Part shown: piece by piece, positions 42,791 through 51,666 of the stretch
Layout: each line of letters begins with the position of its first letter
Position numbering within the stretch: position 1 is the first letter of the stretch
Origin: Cupriavidus gilardii
GTDB lineage: Bacteria > Pseudomonadota > Gammaproteobacteria > Burkholderiales > Burkholderiaceae
DNA: 64,000 nucleotides
Direction of reading: 5' to 3'
Assembly (NCBI RefSeq): GCF_008801915.1
Contig: NZ_VZOV01000002.1
Coordinates: 1-64,000 of the forward strand
Position numbers and translations under genes: made by a program
Notes under the pieces: generated by a model
Databases searched by the model: none
The model's input: only the letters and a program-made list of their open reading frames with translations
What the model was told of the DNA's origin: nothing

Positions 42791-43804
42791 CTACTCCGCC
42801 AGCCACCGGCGTACCGCTTCGCGCAGAAAACCCTGGTCTTGCGGATTGCGCTGCGGATTGCCGGCGAGATGCCCCCAGATGCTGGGAATGGGCAACAGCT
42901 CGCCATGGCGCAAGTGGGGCAGCTCAAGGGCATTGTCCGCGACGCGGAAGTACAGGTCGGTCTCGCCCGGCATCAGCAACACGCGCGCCTCGATGGAGGC
43001 CAGGGCCTTGGCGAGATCGTTGCGGAAACGCTCGTTGGCGCTGATATCGCTGTGTGACCAGGTCATCAGATGCGCGCGCAGATCGGAGCCATGCCGGTGG
43101 GTGAAGCGATCGCTCCAGTTGGCGGCAAGAAACGATTCCAGGTCCGCGGCGCCGAACGCGCGCAAATGCAGTCCTTCCCGATAAAAGTCCTGGCTCAGCG
43201 CCCAGCCGGCATAGACACGCCCAAAGGCCCGCAGCGCTGCGAGCGGCTTCTGGCTGAAGCGGCCGTGGCCGACATACTCCGGCGCGGCTTCGAGCACGGC
43301 ACGCAGCCCGTCAAGGAACACCTGGTTGTGGACAGCGGTGCGGGCGCTGCCGCAGCAGATCACGGCGCGCTCCACCTGATCAGGGAACAGAGCGGCCCAG
43401 TGGTAGGCCTGCTGCGCGCCCATCGACCAGCCGTAGGCGCAGTGGATGCGCTCGATGCCGAACTGCTCCGCCAGCAAGCGGCGCTGGGCATGGACATTGT
43501 CATAGGCGGTCACCAGTTCGGGGTAGCCGCGATCGTTCGACGGACTGGACGACAACCCGTTGCCGAACATGTCCGGGATGACGATGAACCAGCGCGACGG
43601 ATCGAGGATGCGATCGGCACCGATCAGCCATTCGATGTCGCCGTGATGCGCACCGAAGCTGGTCGGATAGACGATCACGTTGTCTCGCCGGGGCGAGAGC
43701 GTGCCGTAGGCCTTCCAGCTTAGCCGGGCCTGAGCAAGCACCTGGCCGGACTGTAGCGGGAAATCGCCGAGATTGAATACACCTTGCTGAATGGGGCAGT
43801 CCAT
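42791..43804 (-). CDS. alpha/beta hydrolase, homoserine acetyltransferase (MetX)-like
   Basis: A 337-residue protein of the MetX-like hydrolase group. The triad is Ser127 in Gly-Trp-Ser-Met-Gly, Asp283 in Gly-Glu-Thr-Asp-Leu-Tyr-Phe and His312 in Trp-Gly-His-Leu-Ala-Gly. The N-terminal Tyr-Gly-Thr-Leu and Pro-Thr-Ser-Phe-Gly-Ala-His-His fit this branch. True MetX makes O-acetylhomoserine, but members in degradation clusters act as hydrolases. After the NicX-like enzyme, removal of a formyl or acyl group from the ring-opened product is an attractive inference. GGAG precedes the ATG; it lies 60 bp after the activator gene. Confidence 0.82.
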   Translation of the reverse strand: MDCPIQQGVFNLGDFPLQSGQVLAQARLSWKAYGTLSPRRDNVIVYPTSFGAHHGDIEWLIGADRILDPSRWFIVIPDMFGNGLSSSPSNDRGYPELVTAYDNVHAQRRLLAEQFGIERIHCAYGWSMGAQQAYHWAALFPDQVERAVICCGSARTAVHNQVFLDGLRAVLEAAPEYVGHGRFSQKPLAALRAFGRVYAGWALSQDFYREGLHLRAFGAADLESFLAANWSDRFTHRHGSDLRAHLMTWSHSDISANERFRNDLAKALASIEARVLLMPGETDLYFRVADNALELPHLRHGELLPIPSIWGHLAGNPQRNPQDQGFLREAVRRWLAE

Positions 43805-43864
43805 CGTTGTGTCTCCGCATGCGGGTGGCGAGCCTTCTGGGGCCCGGAGGAGGATTGGGGCGGC

Positions 43865-45661
43865 TCAGGTCTTGGTTGTGCCCTGCCGCTTGAGCCGGTA
43901 TTCGAGCTGGGCACGGGATATGCCCAGCAGCCGTGCCGACGCCGACAGATTGCCCTTGCTGCGCCGGACCGCCGCGCGCAGGATGCCGTCCTCCAGCGCG
44001 TCCAGCGTCAGCGCAGCATCGAGCGCCTGTCCGGCCAGCGTGTCGATCGTGTCGGTGCCGGCAAAGTCTGACGTGGGCGCCGCCAGATCGCTGGCCACGC
44101 GCACCTTGCCATTGGCGTCAACGGCGAAGATGCTGTCGGCGCAGGTGCGCGCTTTTTCGTTCAGGCATAGATGGGCGACTTCGAGCAGTTCGCCGTCGCC
44201 GGCCAGGATCACCGCGCGTTCGATAATGTTCTCGAGCTCGCGCACGTTGCCGGGAAAGTCGTAGTTCAACAGGACGCTGAGCGCCTTGTAGCCGAGTCCG
44301 GGACAGCTCTTGCCATGCATCCGCGAGAACTTGGCGAGAAAATGCTGCGCCAGTAGCGGGATATCGTCGCGCCGCTCGCGCAGCGGCGGAATGGTGATCG
44401 GAAAAATGTTGAGCCGGTAGTAGAGGTCCGCGCGGAACCGACCTTCACGCACCAACGCTTCGAGGTCGGCATTGGTCGCGGCAACGACGCGCACATCGAT
44501 GCTCCGCGTGCGCGAGTCCCCCACTCGCTCGATCTCCTTTTGTTGCAAGGCCCGCAGCAATTTGACTTGACCGCTTTCATTGAGCGTACCGATCTCGTCG
44601 AGGAACAACGTTCCCCCTTCTGCGCGTTCGAACCTCCCCTTGCGCGACTCCGTCGCGCCGGTATAGGCGCCACGCTCGACGCCGAACAACTCCGACTCGA
44701 GCAGATTGTCCGGGATCGCACCGCAATTGACCGCGACGAACGGCCCTTTGCCGCGGTTGCTGATCTGATGCAGCATATGGGCAAAGCGCTCCTTGCCCAC
44801 GCCGGTTTCGCCCAGCATCAAGACCGTGGCATTCGTCGACGCGACCTGCTGGAGCTTGTAGCAAGCCGAGATAAAGCTGGAGGACACCCCTACCAGGCCG
44901 CGGGTCGACAGGTCCTGCTCGCGCGTTTCGCTCGCCGCATCGATCGGATGCGCGGGCGCTGCCGCGAACAGGCTGGGATTGACGAAGGATTGCGGCTGGA
45001 AGAAGCGGGTGTCCTCCTCCGGCGCCTGCCAGTCGCTCGCCAGTTTTCCGATGATGCGGCAATAGGTATTGCCCATCGACTGACACTGGACTTCGCGGAA
45101 CACGATCGGACGCCCGAAGAAGGTGCTGTTGTATCCCGAGGCGTACCCGATCTGCATCCAGCACATCGGTTCATTGCCAATGCCGAACTCGGCCATATGG
45201 GCGTCGTCTTCCGAGGAATCGTGCCAGATCTGCTCGCAGTAATAGGTGCCCGCCTCCAGATCGACATCGAGCCGGATCGTTTCGACCGACACCAGCCCCT
45301 GCAGGGCATGGAAGGCCGGACCGGTAGTGAAGGCATCCATCAGACTGTCGTTCGGACGGATCTTGGCCGCCAGCCGCGCTGCCTGGGTGCCGGCGGAGTA
45401 GCCGATGCGGGTCAGCAAGTCGCGTGCCTTGTCCATCCCGAGCGACAGCACCAGTTCCTTGCGCATCATCGCGAACGCGGACAGATGCAGCAGGATCATG
45501 CGCTGGTCGTCGAGCCAGATGCGGCCGTTGGAGGCCGCGAAGCTCAGGCGGGCGTGCAATTCCTCGGTGCGCAGCTTGCGATTGAGGTCCGATGGAGCAT
45601 GGGCTGCCGCGCCTGCCGTGGGCGGCCCGCCTTCCGCGAAGTGAGACAGTTTGCGTGGCAT
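43865..45661 (-). CDS. sigma-54-dependent activator, XylR/DmpR type
   Basis: A 598-residue aromatic-sensing NtrC-class activator. XylR_N and V4R effector domains occupy about residues 30-215 ([10 protein letters not shown], Cys-Gln-Ser-Met-Gly-Asn-Thr-Tyr-Cys). The AAA+ domain has Walker A Gly-Glu-Thr-Gly-Val-Gly-Lys at 284-290, the sigma-54 contact loop Gly-Ala-Tyr-Thr-Gly-Ala at 331-336, and Walker B Leu-Phe-Leu-Asp-Glu to 356. A Fis-type helix-turn-helix fills 568-591. The frame is open 87 codons upstream, but the ATG at 45661 fits the family. It probably drives the promoter at 54779 upon binding an aromatic inducer. Confidence 0.92.
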   Translation of the reverse strand: MPRKLSHFAEGGPPTAGAAAHAPSDLNRKLRTEELHARLSFAASNGRIWLDDQRMILLHLSAFAMMRKELVLSLGMDKARDLLTRIGYSAGTQAARLAAKIRPNDSLMDAFTTGPAFHALQGLVSVETIRLDVDLEAGTYYCEQIWHDSSEDDAHMAEFGIGNEPMCWMQIGYASGYNSTFFGRPIVFREVQCQSMGNTYCRIIGKLASDWQAPEEDTRFFQPQSFVNPSLFAAAPAHPIDAASETREQDLSTRGLVGVSSSFISACYKLQQVASTNATVLMLGETGVGKERFAHMLHQISNRGKGPFVAVNCGAIPDNLLESELFGVERGAYTGATESRKGRFERAEGGTLFLDEIGTLNESGQVKLLRALQQKEIERVGDSRTRSIDVRVVAATNADLEALVREGRFRADLYYRLNIFPITIPPLRERRDDIPLLAQHFLAKFSRMHGKSCPGLGYKALSVLLNYDFPGNVRELENIIERAVILAGDGELLEVAHLCLNEKARTCADSIFAVDANGKVRVASDLAAPTSDFAGTDTIDTLAGQALDAALTLDALEDGILRAAVRRSKGNLSASARLLGISRAQLEYRLKRQGTTKT

Positions 45662-45761
45662 GGGAACGGGACTTCGGCGAAGAACCAGGTTCAGGCCAGC
45701 CAAAGCCAGCCTGGCCGCATGCACGACATCCGGGATTGGCGCATGCTGAAGTCGCAAGCCC

Positions 45762-45777
45762 TGCACGAAGCGTGCCG
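45762..45777 (-). promoter_or_regulatory. Candidate sigma-54 promoter of the activator gene
   Basis: On the minus strand CGGCACGCTTCGTGCA matches TGGCACG-N4-TTGCA at all but two positions with the correct GG-N10-GC spacing. It lies just after the amidase stop, about 100 bp before the activator start. Confidence 0.45.
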
Positions 45778-45782
45778 AGCGC

Positions 45783-47084
45783 TCAGCCGGGTACAAGGTA
45801 TCGGGCTGCCCACGCCGACACGTCGAGCAACGGCGCGTCGCCGCCCTTGGGCGCGACCAGTTGAATGCCAAGCGGCAGCCCACGCGGGCCCGAACCGTGC
45901 GGCAAGGCCACGCAAGGGGCATGCAATGCCGTCCAAAGCCGGCTCATGATGGGGTCTCCCGTGCCGTCCGCGGCAGGCGGCGCCTCTCCCAGCGCCGACG
46001 GCACCAGCCATGCCTGGTACCCGGCGAACAGGCGCGCGAACGCCGCGCGTGCCTCGCCGATCCGCGCCAGCGCGGCGCGGTATGCGGCCGGGGAAACGCT
46101 CTCGCCCGCCTCGCACAACCTGCGGAACGCGGCGCTGGTCTGCAGGGGATAGCGCTCGTACTCGAACGGATAATTGCGCCACGCCTCGTGCGCCATGACC
46201 GCATACTGCGCGTCCTCCGCGCCGGCGAGCGCCGCGGGTAGCTCCACGGTATCGACGCTGGCACCGGCGGCGCGCAGGCGTGCCACCGCGTCCTGCACTG
46301 CCTCCCTGGCTGCCGTCTCCATCTTTTCCCAGTGCGGCGTGCGGCAAAGGGCCAGCCGCGGCGGCGCTGTGCCGGCCACCGGTGCGACCGCAGGCTGGCA
46401 ACGCCCGAGCAGCACTTGCCGCATCAGCGTGACGTCTTCCAGCGATCGCGCCAGTATGCCAAGGCTGTCGAGCGACTCGGCGAAGGGCCGGATGCCGGCG
46501 AGGCTGAACTCGCCATGGCTGGCCTTGTAGCCGACCACACCGCAATATGCCGCCGGGCGGATCAGCGAACCAGCGGTCTGCGAGCCAAGGGCCAACGGCA
46601 CCATGCCGTCGGCCACCGCCGCGGCCGAGCCGCTCGACGACCCGCCCGGCGTCACCAGCCGATCGCGAGGATGCCTGGTCTTGCCCGCGGCGAAATAGGC
46701 GAACTCCGTGGTCACGGTCTTGCCGAGCACGATGGCGCCCGCGCGACGGCAGGCAGCGACACAAGCGGCATCCCAGGAAGGGCGCCGGTCCGCGTACGGA
46801 GGAAAGCCGAGGCCGGTCGGCATGTCGCAGGTGTCGATGATGTCCTTGACGCCGATCGGCACGCCATGCAATGCCCCGCGAGGCGCGCTCCGGTCGGCCT
46901 CGCGCGCGGCGGCCAGTGCAGCGTCCGGATCGAGCCAGGTCCAGGCACCGACCACCGGTTCGCGCGCCTCGATGCGGTCCAGGCATGCCCGCACGAGATC
47001 CTCGGCGCGCAGCCTGCCGGAACGAATCAGCGCAGCCGCCTCGCTTGCGGTCATGACGGCGGCATCCAGGCATGCCTTGCTCAT
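45783..47084 (-). CDS. cytoplasmic amidase, amidase-signature family
   Basis: A 433-residue GatA-like amidase without a signal peptide. The catalytic triad is Lys80 (Gly-Val-Lys-Asp-Ile-Ile), Ser149 (Pro-Gly-Gly-Ser-Ser-Ser-Gly) and Ser173 (Gln-Thr-Ala-Gly-Ser-Leu-Ile-Arg). It is too short and lacks the partners to be a tRNA amidotransferase. Its ATG overlaps the stop of the NicX-like gene by four bases, so the two are tightly coupled. If the pathway is of the 2,5-dihydroxypyridine kind, maleamate would be a fitting substrate, but this is inference; known NicF enzymes belong to another family. Confidence 0.88.
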   Translation of the reverse strand: MSKACLDAAVMTASEAAALIRSGRLRAEDLVRACLDRIEAREPVVGAWTWLDPDAALAAAREADRSAPRGALHGVPIGVKDIIDTCDMPTGLGFPPYADRRPSWDAACVAACRRAGAIVLGKTVTTEFAYFAAGKTRHPRDRLVTPGGSSSGSAAAVADGMVPLALGSQTAGSLIRPAAYCGVVGYKASHGEFSLAGIRPFAESLDSLGILARSLEDVTLMRQVLLGRCQPAVAPVAGTAPPRLALCRTPHWEKMETAAREAVQDAVARLRAAGASVDTVELPAALAGAEDAQYAVMAHEAWRNYPFEYERYPLQTSAAFRRLCEAGESVSPAAYRAALARIGEARAAFARLFAGYQAWLVPSALGEAPPAADGTGDPIMSRLWTALHAPCVALPHGSGPRGLPLGIQLVAPKGGDAPLLDVSAWAARYLVPG

Positions 47085-48151
47085 CGCGCCCCCAGGGATG
47101 GGACGCGCTGGTCAGCGGGAATGACGTCGCCATCGAGCACCATCGGTTCGCCGTCCAGATACAGGCTGGCGCCTTTCATGACGATATCGAGGTGCGCCGG
47201 CGTATTGCGGGTGCCGCCCACATCCGTGTTGGGACCGGTCGACCACAGCACGTTGCCGTAGAACGCGCGTCCGTCCTGGCCGATCGCGGTTTCCTTGTTG
47301 ATCAGGCTGATGCCGTTCCACAGCGCCATCTCATCGAGCCCCCAGCCGATATGCGCCATGGCGTAGGCATCGGGGTCGTTCCAGGCGGCCAGGAAATGGG
47401 CCAGATGCTCGGCATCGAAGCCGCCCTCGATATCGGTGATGAAGCCGTTGCGCACGGTAATGCGGACATTGCCGCGAACGAACTCCTTGAACGGATAGAT
47501 GATATCCCCCTCGCGCAACACGATGACGCCCTCGCTCTCCCCCTCGTTCGGCCAGGTATAGGCGAACGCGCCTGGAAAATGGTCCCACCTGCCCGGCTGA
47601 TCGGTATAGCCATACTGCAGGATCGGGCTGTGCGAGTATTGTCCGAGCCTGTAGGTCAGGTCGGTGCCGGCCGGACTGGTGATGCGCAAGGTCGATGCGG
47701 CCGCGATCTTGCGGCCGGCGGCTTCGACCCGAGGACGGGTGTCCTCGCGGGCGAGCATGCGGGCGAGGATGTCGGGCGGCTCCACGACCATCAGCACGCG
47801 CGTGCCGGCCTTCTGGATGTCGAGCTGCTCGGGCGAGTGCAGCAGGCCGATCAGATCGATCAGGATATCGGCGCGTTTGAGTATCTCCACGCCGGACCGA
47901 TGCCCGGTCAGCGGCGTGATGCCCCACAGGGCGCCCTGCGCGGTGGTCGGCGTCTGCCGAAACGCCGTCACGGGCTGCGGCAGGTTCAGATGAAAGACCT
48001 CGGCGCCCAGCTGCTGCCCGGCGGCGATGAATGCCGCCACATAGTCCGGCCGGGTACCGGGGCCGCTCAGCACGGCCATGGTCTCGCCTTGATGCACCTT
48101 GCACAGTTCCAGCTCGCGGCGAAACAGGGCCAGTAGATCGATTGCACTCAT
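47081..48151 (-). CDS. 2,5-dihydroxypyridine 5,6-dioxygenase-like protein (NicX family)
   Basis: A 356-residue protein that would often be labelled an M29 leucyl aminopeptidase, but it closely resembles NicX along its length as I remember that sequence. Shared features include Leu-Leu-His-Ser-Pro-Glu-Gln (His105), Glu-Pro-Pro-Asp/Glu-Ile/Val-Leu-Ala-Arg-Met-Leu, Gly-Arg-Trp-Asp-His, His267 in His-Ile-Gly-Trp-Gly-Leu, and His320-Leu-Asp322. The last three correspond to the Fe(II) ligands of NicX, offset by two residues. NicX opens 2,5-dihydroxypyridine to N-formylmaleamate. It lies between the transporter and an amidase. The exact ring substrate here is unproven. Confidence 0.82.
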   Translation of the reverse strand: MSAIDLLALFRRELELCKVHQGETMAVLSGPGTRPDYVAAFIAAGQQLGAEVFHLNLPQPVTAFRQTPTTAQGALWGITPLTGHRSGVEILKRADILIDLIGLLHSPEQLDIQKAGTRVLMVVEPPDILARMLAREDTRPRVEAAGRKIAAASTLRITSPAGTDLTYRLGQYSHSPILQYGYTDQPGRWDHFPGAFAYTWPNEGESEGVIVLREGDIIYPFKEFVRGNVRITVRNGFITDIEGGFDAEHLAHFLAAWNDPDAYAMAHIGWGLDEMALWNGISLINKETAIGQDGRAFYGNVLWSTGPNTDVGGTRNTPAHLDIVMKGASLYLDGEPMVLDGDVIPADQRVPSLGAR

Positions 48152-48175
48152 CGAAAATCTCCACACGAAGAAGAA

Positions 48176-49219
48176 TCAGCCGTCCAGCAGCGCGGCATGA
48201 AGCCGCCGCTGGATTGGAAACAGCCGGATACCGTAGCGGTCGCTGGCCCAGCCCCAGAGGCCGCGCGGGTAGCGGATGGTGACGACGATGGCGGTCAGGC
48301 CGAGCGCCACCATGTACCAGGTGCCGTAGTCACTGAAGTACTTCGACACGAGGAAGTAGAGGACCGCGCCGATGATCGGACCTTCGATGGTGCCGATGCC
48401 GCCGATGATGACGATGAATACGATGACGGGAGTCCATTGCACGCCGAAAGCAGAGTCGGGCGAGATGCGCAGGCTCAGCAGAAAGAACAGCGCCCCGGCG
48501 ATGCCGAACCCGAACGCGGACAGCAGATAGACGGCCAGTTTCATCCGGGCCACGTGCACGCCCTGACTTTCCGAGGCGACTTCGCTATCGCGGACGGCCG
48601 TCAGCGCCAGGCCGTACCTGGAACGCAACAGCAGATAGATCAGCGCCACCGCAGCAAATGCCAGCGTGATGGCCAGCCAGTACGTCGCGGATTCCCGGAC
48701 GGCGCGCGGGACGCCGCGAAAGGCGGTCAGGCTGGTTCCCGAGCCGCCCCCCAGCACTGCCTGATTGGCGACCAGCAGCCGCAGGATCTCGGCCACGGCC
48801 CAGGTGCCGATGGCGAAGTAGCCGCCCTGCAGCCGAAACAGCAGGCGCGAGGCAGGAAGCGCGATCGCAGCCGCCATCAGGCCCGCAAGCGGCACGCACA
48901 GGAACGGATTCAGCCCGGCGAAGTTGGCCAGCACGATCAGCGTGTAACCGCCGACACCGATATAGCCCTGCTGCCCGATCGAGGTCAACCCGCCGTAGCC
49001 GCTCAGCAGATTCCACATCTGCGCCATGATGATCAGGCAGGCGAGTTCAGTGACTTGCCGCAGCAAGGCGGAGCCGCCCCACAGCGGCAGCGAGGCGAAC
49101 ACCGCGAACAGGATGAAGGAACAGGCGAGCAGCAGCTTGCCCGCACCGGGCGCCAGCATGGGAGCGGCAGCAGGCGCGGCCGCGTCGCCGGCGATTTCGA
49201 GTGAACTTGAGGTCGACAT
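48176..49219 (-). CDS. branched-chain-type ABC transporter permease, LivM family
   Basis: A 347-residue inner-membrane permease with about 8 to 10 helices after a 30-residue Ala/Ser-rich N-terminus. LivM features are Gly-Gly-Leu-Thr-Ser-Ile-Gly-Gln-Gln-Gly-Tyr-Ile-Gly-Val-Gly-Gly-Tyr, the Ala-Val-Arg-Asp-Ser-Glu coupling loop and Gly-Gly-Ile-Gly-Thr-Ile-Glu-Gly-Pro. It pairs with the LivH-type gene directly upstream and is followed after 24 bp by the NicX-like gene. The transporter group handles amino acids, amides and aromatic acids; its place in this cluster suggests the pathway's own substrate. Confidence 0.9.
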   Translation of the reverse strand: MSTSSSLEIAGDAAAPAAAPMLAPGAGKLLLACSFILFAVFASLPLWGGSALLRQVTELACLIIMAQMWNLLSGYGGLTSIGQQGYIGVGGYTLIVLANFAGLNPFLCVPLAGLMAAAIALPASRLLFRLQGGYFAIGTWAVAEILRLLVANQAVLGGGSGTSLTAFRGVPRAVRESATYWLAITLAFAAVALIYLLLRSRYGLALTAVRDSEVASESQGVHVARMKLAVYLLSAFGFGIAGALFFLLSLRISPDSAFGVQWTPVIVFIVIIGGIGTIEGPIIGAVLYFLVSKYFSDYGTWYMVALGLTAIVVTIRYPRGLWGWASDRYGIRLFPIQRRLHAALLDG

Positions 49220-49237
49220 GGGAGCGGACGTTGGCGA

Positions 49238-50104
49238 TTAGCGGGTTTTGGGAAACAAGCCACTGGGCCGGACGATCAGCGCCAGCACGAACACCAGGTG
49301 GCCGGCCAGGATGCCCCAGCCCGGGTCGAGCCGGAATCCGATCGATTGGGCGACGCCAAGGATCATGCCGCCGACGAAGCTGCCCCAGAACGAGCCCATG
49401 CCGCCGATGATGACCACCTCGAAGGCGTAGATCAGCTGCACCGGACCGTCGCTTGGCGCGATCGTGGTGCGCATGCCGTGCAGCATTCCCGCTACGCCAA
49501 CGATGGCGACGGCGATGCCGGTGGCCAATGCATAGATGTGGCGATCGCCGATTCCCATCAGCAGCGCTGCCTCCCGATCGTCAGAGGTCGCGCGAAAGGC
49601 GCGGCCGAGCGCGGTATGCCCAGTGACCCATTGCAGGCCCAACGTTGCGCAGAACGCGGTCAGCAGCGTGAACATCGGCAGCACGCCAACGGTGAGCCCA
49701 CCCGCCAGCGGGATGCTGGCGGTTTCCAGCCCCCCGGCCGCAATCGAACGCGAATCGGCGGAGAAGGCTTCCAGCAACAGGTTCTGCACGACGGTCGCCA
49801 TGCCGAAGGTGACCACCAGCGAAGGGAGCGGATCGCGCGTGACGACGAAATTGAGCACGCCGCGCTGCAGCACATAGCCGAACAGGAATGCGCATGGCAC
49901 CACCACTGCCGTCGCCCCGAGCGGGCCGATGCCGAGTGAATCGGTGAGGAGGAAGCCCAGGAAGGCCGCCAGAATGACGAGGTCGCCGTGGGCGGTGTTG
50001 ACCAGCCGCATGACGCCGAACATCAGCGCCAGGCCCATTGCGAACAGTGCGTAGAGCCCGCCCAGCATCAGCCCCTGCAATGCGGTATCGATCCAGCTCA
50101 GCAT
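49238..50104 (-). CDS. branched-chain-type ABC transporter permease, LivH family
   Basis: A 288-residue permease, partner of the LivM-type protein. It has typical Gly-Gly-Leu-Tyr-Ala-Leu-Phe-Ala-Met-Gly-Leu-Ala-Leu, Asn-Thr-Ala-His-Gly-Asp, and the Ala-Thr-Ser-Asp-Asp-Arg-Glu-Ala-Ala coupling loop. The start ATG at 50104 overlaps the end of the LivF-type gene by seven bases. The frame continues 38 codons upstream into that gene and is not used. Confidence 0.9.
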   Translation of the reverse strand: MLSWIDTALQGLMLGGLYALFAMGLALMFGVMRLVNTAHGDLVILAAFLGFLLTDSLGIGPLGATAVVVPCAFLFGYVLQRGVLNFVVTRDPLPSLVVTFGMATVVQNLLLEAFSADSRSIAAGGLETASIPLAGGLTVGVLPMFTLLTAFCATLGLQWVTGHTALGRAFRATSDDREAALLMGIGDRHIYALATGIAVAIVGVAGMLHGMRTTIAPSDGPVQLIYAFEVVIIGGMGSFWGSFVGGMILGVAQSIGFRLDPGWGILAGHLVFVLALIVRPSGLFPKTR

Positions 50105-50817
50105 GCCGCGCGCTCCGCACCGAAGTAGGCGCGCGATATCTCTTCGGCGCCGAGTGTCGCGGAGGCGCCCGCCAGTGCGACGCGGCCTTCCTGAAAACAA
50201 TACAGCCGCGTGGAACATCGCCTGGCGAGCGCGACATCCTGTTCCACCAGGATCACCGTCATGCCGCCGTCCAGGATGCGGGCGATCGCCGCGTAGATAT
50301 CCTTGATCACGATCGGCGCAAGGCCAAGCGACAGTTCATCGCAGATCAGCAGCTTCGGGTTGGCCATCAGCGCGCGCCCGATCGCGACCATCTGCTGCTG
50401 TCCGCCCGACAGCGCCGTGCCGGGCGCCCTGCGCCGTTCCCCGAGCACCGGGAACAACGCATATACGCGTTCCAGTGTCCAGAACCCGCAGCGCCGGGAG
50501 TACCCGCCGACCCGCAGGTTCTCTTCGACGCTCAGGCTGGGGAAGATGCGGCGGCCTTCCGGCACCATCGCGATCCCGCGCCGCACCAGCTCGTGCGCCG
50601 GTGTGCCGCCGATGTTCCGGCCTTCGAACTGCACTGCGCCCTCGGACGCCGGAAGCAAGCCCGTGATGCACTTGAGGAAGGTCGACTTGCCGGCGCCGTT
50701 GGCTCCGATGATCGCCACGACTTCCCCTTCCGAGATCTCGAAGTCGATACCGAACAGGGCCTGAAAGTCGCCATAGCGCGCGGTCAATGCGCGCGTACGC
50801 AATAACGGACTGGCCAT
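50098..50817 (-). CDS. ABC transporter ATP-binding protein, LivF family
   Basis: A 239-residue ATPase. Walker A is Gly-Ala-Asn-Gly-Ala-Gly-Lys-Ser-Thr, the signature is Leu-Ser-Gly-Gly-Gln-Gln-Gln, and Walker B is Leu-Leu-Ile-Cys-Asp-Glu-Leu-Ser. Pro-Glu-Gly-Arg-Arg-Ile-Phe-Pro-Ser-Leu is diagnostic for LivF. The Walker B run has Cys where Leu or Met is more common. It lies 1 bp from the LivG-type stop and overlaps livH, so it is part of one operon. Confidence 0.92.
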   Translation of the reverse strand: MASPLLRTRALTARYGDFQALFGIDFEISEGEVVAIIGANGAGKSTFLKCITGLLPASEGAVQFEGRNIGGTPAHELVRRGIAMVPEGRRIFPSLSVEENLRVGGYSRRCGFWTLERVYALFPVLGERRRAPGTALSGGQQQMVAIGRALMANPKLLICDELSLGLAPIVIKDIYAAIARILDGGMTVILVEQDVALARRCSTRLYCFQEGRVALAGASATLGAEEISRAYFGAERAAC

Positions 50818-50818
50818 T

Positions 50819-51655
50819 TCACACCTCCATTCCCATGTAAACGCGGCGGACCTCCGGATCCGCCATGACGGCATCGGGCTGGCCCTCGGCAAGCTTCGCG
50901 CCGAAGTTGATGACCAGCAGCCGATCGGCAACGGCCAGCAGCGCATGGACCACGTGCTCGATCCAGACGATCGTCATACCGCTCGCCTTGATATCGCGGA
51001 TCAGCGCCACCAGTTCGATCGCCTCCTGGTCGGTGAGCCCGCCGGCGATCTCATCCATCAGCAGCAGCTTTGGCGACGTGGCCAGCGCACGCGCAAGCTC
51101 GAGCCGCTTGCGGTCGAGCAGCGTCAGCGAGCCAGCGCGGTGGTTCGCCTTGCGGATCAGCCCGGTGCGCCGCAGGATCTCCACACAAGGCGCATAAGCA
51201 TCGCGCTCGCGCATCGCCGCGCCAAACGACGCGGCCACCAGCAGATTCTCGAATACCGTCATTCCCGAAAAGGGGTGGGGAATCTGATAGGTGCGACCGA
51301 TGCCGAGCCGGCAGCGCTGGTGCGGCGTGAGCGAGGCGATGTCGGCCCCGTCGAAGACGATCCGCCCTGCGTCCGGCCGCACATCGCCCCCCATCAGATT
51401 GAACAGGGTCGACTTGCCCGCGCCATTGGGCCCGAGAATGCCCAGCACCTCGCCGGACGGGACCTCGAAGCTGATATCGTCGGTAACGCGCAGTGCGCCG
51501 TAGCTCTTGCGCACATCACGCAAGGCGATCCGCGCGGGCGCCGCCGGCAGGCCGGGCCGAAGGGCGGCGGCAGCGGGATCGGCGGTGGCCGCGGCAGCGG
51601 GATCGGCAGTGGCCGCGGCAGCGCGAGCGGCACCGCTATCTGGCATGGTTGGCAT
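50819..51655 (-). CDS. ABC transporter ATP-binding protein, LivG family
   Basis: A 278-residue ATPase with an unusual 40-residue Ala-rich N-terminal extension made of repeated Ala-Ala-Ala-Ala-Thr-Ala-Asp-Pro. Then come Walker A Gly-Pro-Asn-Gly-Ala-Gly-Lys-Ser-Thr, Arg-Thr-Tyr-Gln-Ile-Pro-His-Pro-Phe, a signature region without the canonical LSGGQ (Leu-Thr-Leu-Leu-Asp-Arg-Lys-Arg-Leu-Glu), and Walker B Leu-Leu-Leu-Met-Asp-Glu-Ile-Ala-Gly-Gly-Leu. This form of the signature is common in LivG-like proteins. It pairs with the LivF-type ATPase. Confidence 0.9.
   Translation of the reverse strand: MPTMPDSGAARAAAATADPAAAATADPAAAALRPGLPAAPARIALRDVRKSYGALRVTDDISFEVPSGEVLGILGPNGAGKSTLFNLMGGDVRPDAGRIVFDGADIASLTPHQRCRLGIGRTYQIPHPFSGMTVFENLLVAASFGAAMRERDAYAPCVEILRRTGLIRKANHRAGSLTLLDRKRLELARALATSPKLLLMDEIAGGLTDQEAIELVALIRDIKASGMTIVWIEHVVHALLAVADRLLVINFGAKLAEGQPDAVMADPEVRRVYMGMEV
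51567..51623. repeat. 24-bp tandem repeat in the LivG-type gene
   Basis: Two 24-bp units differing by one base and a partial third encode the Ala-Thr-Ala-Asp-Pro-Ala repeats in the N-terminal extension. Confidence 0.85.
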
Positions 51656-51666
51656 CGGCGCGGGCC

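Noticed and set aside
47081-48151. Leucyl aminopeptidase (M29) as the main call
   Set aside because: The long motifs and His/His/Asp metal ligands fit NicX better, and the neighbours are catabolic genes. The peptidase reading stays as the alternative.
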